Shown one piece after another: positions 32,645 through 36,913 of a stretch of DNA of 36,913 bases. Numbering within the stretch: the first letter of the stretch is position 1; every line of letters starts with the position of its first letter. The translations under genes were made by a program, and so were the position numbers. The notes beneath the pieces are model-generated. The model was not told where the DNA came from, made no database searches, and saw only the letters and a program-made list of their open reading frames with translations. The DNA comes from Coleofasciculaceae cyanobacterium SM2_1_6 (lineage in GTDB: Bacteria > Cyanobacteriota > Cyanobacteriia > Cyanobacteriales > JAAUUE01), in NCBI GenBank assembly GCA_012031635.1, contig JAAUUE010000004.1, positions 1 through 36,913 on the forward strand. The letters are read 5' to 3'.

Positions 32645-33154
32645 ATGCGAATTTTTGGAAAGGTGGTTCGATCGAGTGCCTTGATCTTAGTCGGGCTGGC
32701 AGGAAGTTTGGGGATAGCTCAGCCGGGATTTGCCCAAGCTGCCTACGGGAGCTACGTGGGGATTGGGGGCGGTTTAGGCTTGTCGGGGCGGGGCGATCGT
32801 AGTGGAGGAGTGGTGATCACTGGGCGGTATCGCCTCCTCGAAGCTCCGGTATCCCTGCGGGCGCAAACCATTATCGGTAACGGCGGGGCAGCGATTATTC
32901 CTACGGTTTCCTACGATATTCCCCTCAACTGGCAGACTGAGGCCTATGTGGGTGCTGGAGTGAGCATTCCGACTGGGAATAACTCTCCCGTGGGCGATAA
33001 AGTTGGTTTGGCAATCCAACCCGGCGTAGACTACGCCATTCCCGGCAGTAATACAGTGATTTTTGGGAATGCAGTAATTGCCTTTGATGCCTATCGTAAC
33101 GGCGGCGGGACAGCAGTTTCTGTTCAAGGCGGCGTAGGTTTCCAGTTACGGTGA
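32645..33154 (+). CDS. Secreted beta-rich protein, possible outer-membrane barrel
   Basis: 169 residues. A signal peptide (MRIFGKVVRSSALILVGLAG, cleavage after the AQPGFAQA region) is followed by glycine-rich alternating strands: AYGSYVGIGGGLGLSGRG, VSYDIPLNWQTEAYVGAGVS, and a C-terminal GGVGFQLR with a terminal aromatic-x-x-x pattern. This fits a small outer-membrane beta barrel or periplasmic beta protein. No family named with confidence. Start chosen at the ATG with GTGG spacing; a longer out-of-frame ORF overlaps. Confidence 0.75.
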   Translation: MRIFGKVVRSSALILVGLAGSLGIAQPGFAQAAYGSYVGIGGGLGLSGRGDRSGGVVITGRYRLLEAPVSLRAQTIIGNGGAAIIPTVSYDIPLNWQTEAYVGAGVSIPTGNNSPVGDKVGLAIQPGVDYAIPGSNTVIFGNAVIAFDAYRNGGGTAVSVQGGVGFQLR

Positions 33155-33543
33155 GGTCTAATCTCTGGAGTCACCCCAGCAGGGAGTTAATAGACAAAGC
33201 AAAACAAAGCAAAACTCAGTCTAACCTCTAATTTTGTGGGACTCCCTTAAATCAGCCTAATCTACAAACCTAGGGCAAAACTGGAGCGGGTTGAGATGAA
33301 TCAATCAGTGGTTAAAGCCCACGCCACGCTGCTCAAGACAACTAAAGTCCTAACTCCAAGAACCAAGAAGAACAAAGTCTTTATGGTTTCCCGCAACTTG
33401 GGCGTAGCTCCAGAAATTAATCTGAGAAAAGATTAAACTAAAAATTAGGAATAAAACTAGCGATTTTTGTTAAGGTTAGTTTATGCAGCTTTGTTTTTTA
33501 ATTTACTAATTTACTAAATTTTCCAAAAATCAAGAATTTGCCT
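33155..33543. other. Intergenic region with one 46-codon ORF of doubtful coding value
   Basis: 33296-33436 (plus) is an ATG-to-TAA ORF of 46 codons (MNQSVVKAHATLLKTTKVLT, basic). A GAGCGGGTTGAG stretch precedes it. I cannot support it as a gene and cannot recognise an RNA. The 100 bp before 33544 are AT-rich and probably carry the promoter for DUF3110-murQ. Confidence 0.35.
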
Positions 33544-33930
33544 ATGCTAGCGCCAATGCGAGTTTATGTACTGTTGTTTAATCCGAGAACTGAAAATGAG
33601 GGAATTCACTCCGTCCGGGTGGGCGATCGAGACAAAATCTTCATGTTTAAGTCTGAGGATGATGCAACTCGTTATGCCTTGATGCTGGAAGCGCAGGATT
33701 TCCCTGTGCCAGTGGTGGAAGAAATGCCAGAGGATGAGGTGATTGAGTTTTGTAATAGCCAAGGCTTTGATTACGAAGTGCTGGAAGAGGGGATGCTAGT
33801 TTTACCTCCGGAAGGGAATTTAGAATCCACAGATTGGCAACCAGATGGAGCTAATTCCCGTGGTTCAAAATCTAGCCCAGAGGTCTCTGACCTCGATCGC
33901 ATTCGTCGCCAGCTAGAAGGATTATTGTGA
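33544..33930 (+). CDS. DUF3110 family protein
   Basis: Start chosen at ATG 33544; the inner ATG 33556 (MRVYVLLFNP) agrees better with the family N-terminus and is equally possible. About 125-128 residues. The DUF3110 core is the segment MRVYVLLFNPRTENEGIHSV, then FKSEDDATRYALMLEAQDFP and VVEEMPEDEVIEFCNSQGFD. The C-terminus is a low-complexity tail. Small cyanobacterial and plastid protein of unknown role. The stop overlaps the murQ GTG start (GTGA), so the genes are translationally coupled. Confidence 0.85.
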   Translation: MLAPMRVYVLLFNPRTENEGIHSVRVGDRDKIFMFKSEDDATRYALMLEAQDFPVPVVEEMPEDEVIEFCNSQGFDYEVLEEGMLVLPPEGNLESTDWQPDGANSRGSKSSPEVSDLDRIRRQLEGLL

Positions 33931-34841
33931 GCAACACCGCATTCCGGGGACATTTACTCACCGAGCAGGCGAACCCCCAAAGCCAAAACCTCGACCAGCT
34001 TAGTTCCCTAGAATTAGTGGAGCTATTTAACCAAGAGGATGCCCAGACCCTTGCTGCCATTGCTGGGGCTAAATTAAAGTTGGCTGAGGTAATCGATCGA
34101 GCAGCCCAGTCCCTGAGCCGGGGCGGGAGATTATTTTATATTGGCGCCGGAACTAGTGGGCGCTTGGGGGTTTTGGATGCCGCCGAATGTCCCCCCACTT
34201 TCTGCACGCCGCCCGAATTAGTCCAGGGAATTATTGCCGGCGGAGCCGGGGCTTTGGTACGGAGTTCTGAAGATTTGGAAGATAAGCCAGAGGACGGGGC
34301 AGAGGCGATCGCCCATCGGCAGATTCATGAGTCAGACCTAGTAATTGGGATCACTGCCGGAGGCACAACTCCTTACGTCCACGGAGCTTTGAATGCAGCA
34401 AAACAAAGGGGCGCAACAACGGTGTTTATAGCCTGTGTCCCACCAGATCAAGTCCCAGTGGAAAAGGTTGATATTGATATCCGGCTCTTGGTAGGGGCAG
34501 AAATTTTAGCGGGTTCCACCAGATTGAAGGCAGGCACAGTGACAAAAATGGCGCTGAATATCATTTCCACCGGAGTCATGGTGCGCCTTGGCAAGGTCTA
34601 CGGTAATCGCATGGTAGACGTGGCTGTCACCAATAATAAGTTGCTCGATCGAGCCTTACGGATTCTCCAAGACTTGACTGACCTGAACCGAGAAGAGGCC
34701 CGGGAACTTCTAGAAAAGAGCGATCGCAAGGTTAAATTAGCTCTCCTGATGCACTGGGGTAAGGTAGACGCTGCCACTGGGTTAACGCTATTAGCAGAGC
34801 ATAATGGTAATCTAAGAAATACCCTAAATAGTCTTAAATAG
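33927..34841 (+). CDS. murQ: N-acetylmuramic acid 6-phosphate etherase
   Basis: 304 residues, normal length, GTG start overlapping the previous stop. MurQ cleaves the lactyl ether of MurNAc-6-P to GlcNAc-6-P and D-lactate in cell-wall recycling. The SIS-domain signature is complete: FYIGAGTSGRLGVLDAAECP near residues 70-90, VIGITAGGTTPYVHGAL, and the diagnostic LVGAEILAGSTRLKAGTVTK followed by KVYGNRMVDV. The frame is intact. The NlpC/P60 endopeptidase at 19156 would feed the same recycling route. Confidence 0.96.
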   Translation: MSNTAFRGHLLTEQANPQSQNLDQLSSLELVELFNQEDAQTLAAIAGAKLKLAEVIDRAAQSLSRGGRLFYIGAGTSGRLGVLDAAECPPTFCTPPELVQGIIAGGAGALVRSSEDLEDKPEDGAEAIAHRQIHESDLVIGITAGGTTPYVHGALNAAKQRGATTVFIACVPPDQVPVEKVDIDIRLLVGAEILAGSTRLKAGTVTKMALNIISTGVMVRLGKVYGNRMVDVAVTNNKLLDRALRILQDLTDLNREEARELLEKSDRKVKLALLMHWGKVDAATGLTLLAEHNGNLRNTLNSLK

Positions 34842-34852
34842 TAATTTTTAAT

Positions 34853-34945
34853 ATATGGCGATCCTAAATCATTTTCTAAATTAGATTGCTGCTGGTAGGT
34901 GATTTCACCCGCCGCCGGCGGGTGAAATCATTTAGGACTGCTATA
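34853..34945. repeat. TATAG-ended MITE-like element, copy C
   Basis: Close copy of 28449-28542: ATATGGCGATCCTAAATCAT at the left, stem GATTTCACCCGCC / GGCGGGTGAAATC around a GCC loop, and TAGGACTGCTATA at the right. It starts 11 bases after the murQ stop. Confidence 0.85.
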
Positions 34946-35080
34946 GTAGGGCGAGCATTGCCCACCTTACACCCCTAACTCACAACATCAATAGTAGATT
35001 AGTAGATAAAACCTTATTTTGCATAAGCCTTACTGAACTCTTAAAATCTAAAATCTTAAAATCTTAAAATATCAACTTTT

Positions 35081-36597
35081 ATGTTTACTACTTCAGAAAC
35101 AACTACGATCATTTTTATTGTGATCATTGCCCTCGGAGTCTTGGGCTGGGGCTTTAATCGAGCGAGAGCCTACGGCAAATTTGGAATACTTTCGTGGTTG
35201 CAGTCCGTAGCTTTGATTGTGCCTTGGTTAGTATTTTTTGGTTTAATTGGCTTTGGCATTTATCTTAACTTAGTCGGGATTTTGTTCCTATTAGTTGTCT
35301 CTACTGGTTTTTATATCTGGCTGGGGCGAGAGCTGCGGGCGGCGGGGCAGGATGCTTTGTTGCGGGAACGGGCAGCCCAGTTGTTACAAGCCAGAATGGC
35401 GGCGGAAAATCCTGAAAATCCTGCGAACCCCGAAAATGCAGATAATCCTTTAGCTGCGGTGCTTGAGGTGCAAGACTTAACAATTCCTGATGAGGATTTA
35501 AAGACCATACAGGGGATCTTTGGCATTGATACCTTTTTTGCCACCAAGACTATTCCCTACGAACAGGGGGTGATTTTTCAAGGCAATCTCCGGGGAGAAC
35601 CGAGCGCTGTCCACGAGAAATTGTCCGCAACCCTAAAGGAAAGATTAGCCGATCGATATCGGCTATTTCTCGTAGAAAATCCAGAGGGAAAACCTGTGGT
35701 GATTGTTTTACCCGCCAGTGCGGATCCCCAGCCTTTGACCACGGGGCAGAAAATTCTCGCCAGCGTCCTGTTTTTGGTGACTTTGGCAACTACCGGAGAA
35801 ACCGTGGGGCTATTCTTTGGGTTTGATTTATTCGCCGAGGTCGATCGATTCCGGGAGATTCTGCCCGTGAGTATCGGCATTTGGGTAATTTTGGCTGCCC
35901 ATGAAATTGCTCATCAGGTGATGGCAAAACAGCGAGGCGTGAAATTTAGTCTGCCGTTTTTTATTCCCAGTCTCCAGATTGCCACCTTTGGGGCGATTAA
36001 CCGTTTTCAGTCGTTGTTACCTAGTCGGAGTACCTTATTTGATGTGGCGATCGCTGGCCCCGCCGCCGGGGGATTACTTCAGTGATTTTGCTAGTTACGG
36101 GTTTACTCCTTTCCCATGCAGGCAGCACGTTCCAAATGCCCACAGAGTTTTTCCAAGGCTCAATCCTTGTGGGAACCCTCGCAAAAGTTGTCCTCGGCAG
36201 TGCTTTACAGGAAAAAATTGTGGATGTTCATCCCTTAGTCATTGTCGGTTGGTTGGGCTTGGTGTTGACGGCGTTAAACCTCATGCCTGCCGGACAGCTA
36301 GACGGGGGCAGAATTGTCCAAGCCATCTACGGCAGAAAAACCGCCCAAAGAACCACGATCGCCACCCTGATCCTGTTGGGAATTGTCTCTTTTATTAACC
36401 CTGCCAACCCGGTAATTCTCTACTGGTTGGTGATCATTGCTTTCCTGCAACGGGGACTAGAACGACCCACTCTCAACGAAATTAGCGAACCAGATGATGC
36501 CCGTGCTGCCTTGGGTTTGTTAGCCCTATTCCTGATGATTGCCACCATGATTCCCCTCACTCCGGGACTGGCTGGCAGACTAGGAATTGGAGGTTAA
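35081..36597 (+). pseudogene. M50-family site-2 protease (EGY1-like), frameshifted
   Basis: Two frames make one membrane protease. The first (35081-36085) holds two N-terminal TM helices, a Pro/Asn-rich linker (ENPENPANPENADNP), a regulatory domain, and the zinc motif HEIAH (His274, Glu275, His278), then ends AGPAAGGLLQ. The second (from 36082) continues VTGLLLSHAG and includes the third metal motif NLMPAGQLDGGRIVQA and two more TM helices. One added base near 36078-36082 joins them as GGLLSVILLVTG. EGY1-type proteases act in thylakoid or regulated intramembrane proteolysis. Confidence 0.88.
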
Positions 36598-36702
36598 AGA
36601 GAATTAACTATAGCAGGATTTATATACTTGTATGTCTTTGAGGGCTGAGCGGAGTCGAAGCCCACCGATTATGAAATGTAGTAATTTTGGGGAGGTTAGA
36701 CG

Positions 36703-36913
36703 GTGGCAATTAGTTTGTTAGTGCGATCGGATACGGAGCAAGAGCAACGTTTAATTATGCCGGGAACCTATGACTGGCAGCAGTTTGAGGCTCTGGAGAT
36801 ACTGTTGGCAGAATCTGTAGGTGTGCGGATTACTTATCTAGATGGAGCGATCGAGCTAATGACTGTTGGTGAACCCCATGAATTGATCAAATCTTTGATA
36901 GGAATGTTTTAGA
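36703..36913 (+). pseudogene. Uma2 (DUF820) family endonuclease N-terminus, cut short
   Basis: The GTG-start frame gives TYDWQQFEALEILLAESVGV, RITYLDGAIELM and EPHELIKSLIGMF, then TAG at 36910-36912. Uma2 nucleases normally continue GxLLE from this point for another about 120 residues. Adding one T to the TTTT run (36907-36910) would give GMFLE, so a lost base is likely. Only the N-terminal 69 residues are in the window. Uma2 genes are abundant in cyanobacteria. Confidence 0.7.

Noticed and set aside
1-36913. tRNA, rRNA or prophage structural genes
   Set aside because: I looked for T-loop-like GTTCRA contexts, rRNA signatures and phage head/tail/integrase proteins and found none that hold up.

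Overview
The window reads as chromosomal DNA of a phycobilisome-containing, probably filamentous, cyanobacterium. Evidence seen directly: psbD (photosystem II D2), a CpcT/CpeT-type bilin lyase, a TxlA/HCF164-type thylakoid thioredoxin, cyanobacterial DUF1823/DUF3110/DUF2256 proteins, very frequent HIP1-type motifs (GCGATCGC, CGATCG), and heptanucleotide STRR arrays (AACTGAT, AACAGTG) between genes. The filamentous, Oscillatoriales-like assignment is inference; I cannot name a genus.

Layout. 1-3980: a same-strand cluster of a TPP-dependent E1 alpha/beta pair, a GDP-sugar SDR and a heptose-7-phosphate-type GHMP kinase, probably for an unusual cell-surface sugar; heptamer arrays fill two of its spacers. 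4060-7850: an accessory island with little HIP1: a toxin/immunity-like pair, antitoxin-like scraps, a vMAP-type HTH protein with a premature TAG, a divergent three-gene GTPase operon ending in a good terminator, and gene remnants. 7852-14359: cpcT-like lyase (frameshifted), apt, an Fe-S photolyase (phrB type), a DppB-type permease (frameshifted), a small membrane protein and an LCP (LytR-CpsA-Psr) protein (three frameshifts). 14717-19824: a large zinc-ribbon PP2C phosphatase, a NIL-ferredoxin, a membrane thioredoxin and an NlpC/P60 endopeptidase. 20153-22550: a psbD without psbC, then a methyltransferase-cupin pair. 22647-26866: a PAS/GAF/GGDEF diguanylate cyclase whose 3' end is duplicated on the far side of a two-gene insert. 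27289-36913: a HAD hydrolase, gcvPA, DUF1823, an atypical histidine kinase, a DUF2256 gene whose stop codon lies in a MITE, a secreted beta-rich protein, DUF3110-murQ, a split M50 protease and a cut Uma2 gene.

Three themes link the regions. Small TATAG-ended elements of about 95 bp recur (9.5, 27.0, 28.2, 28.4, 32.4 and 34.9 kb). Five conserved genes are broken at seven sites, each repaired by adding back one base, and the Uma2 gene at the right edge may be an eighth; this could be base loss in the assembly or real decay. The best candidate for an undescribed system is the GTPase plus two small proteins at 5586-7082, which carries its own ribosome sites and terminator and lies next to conflict-type genes.
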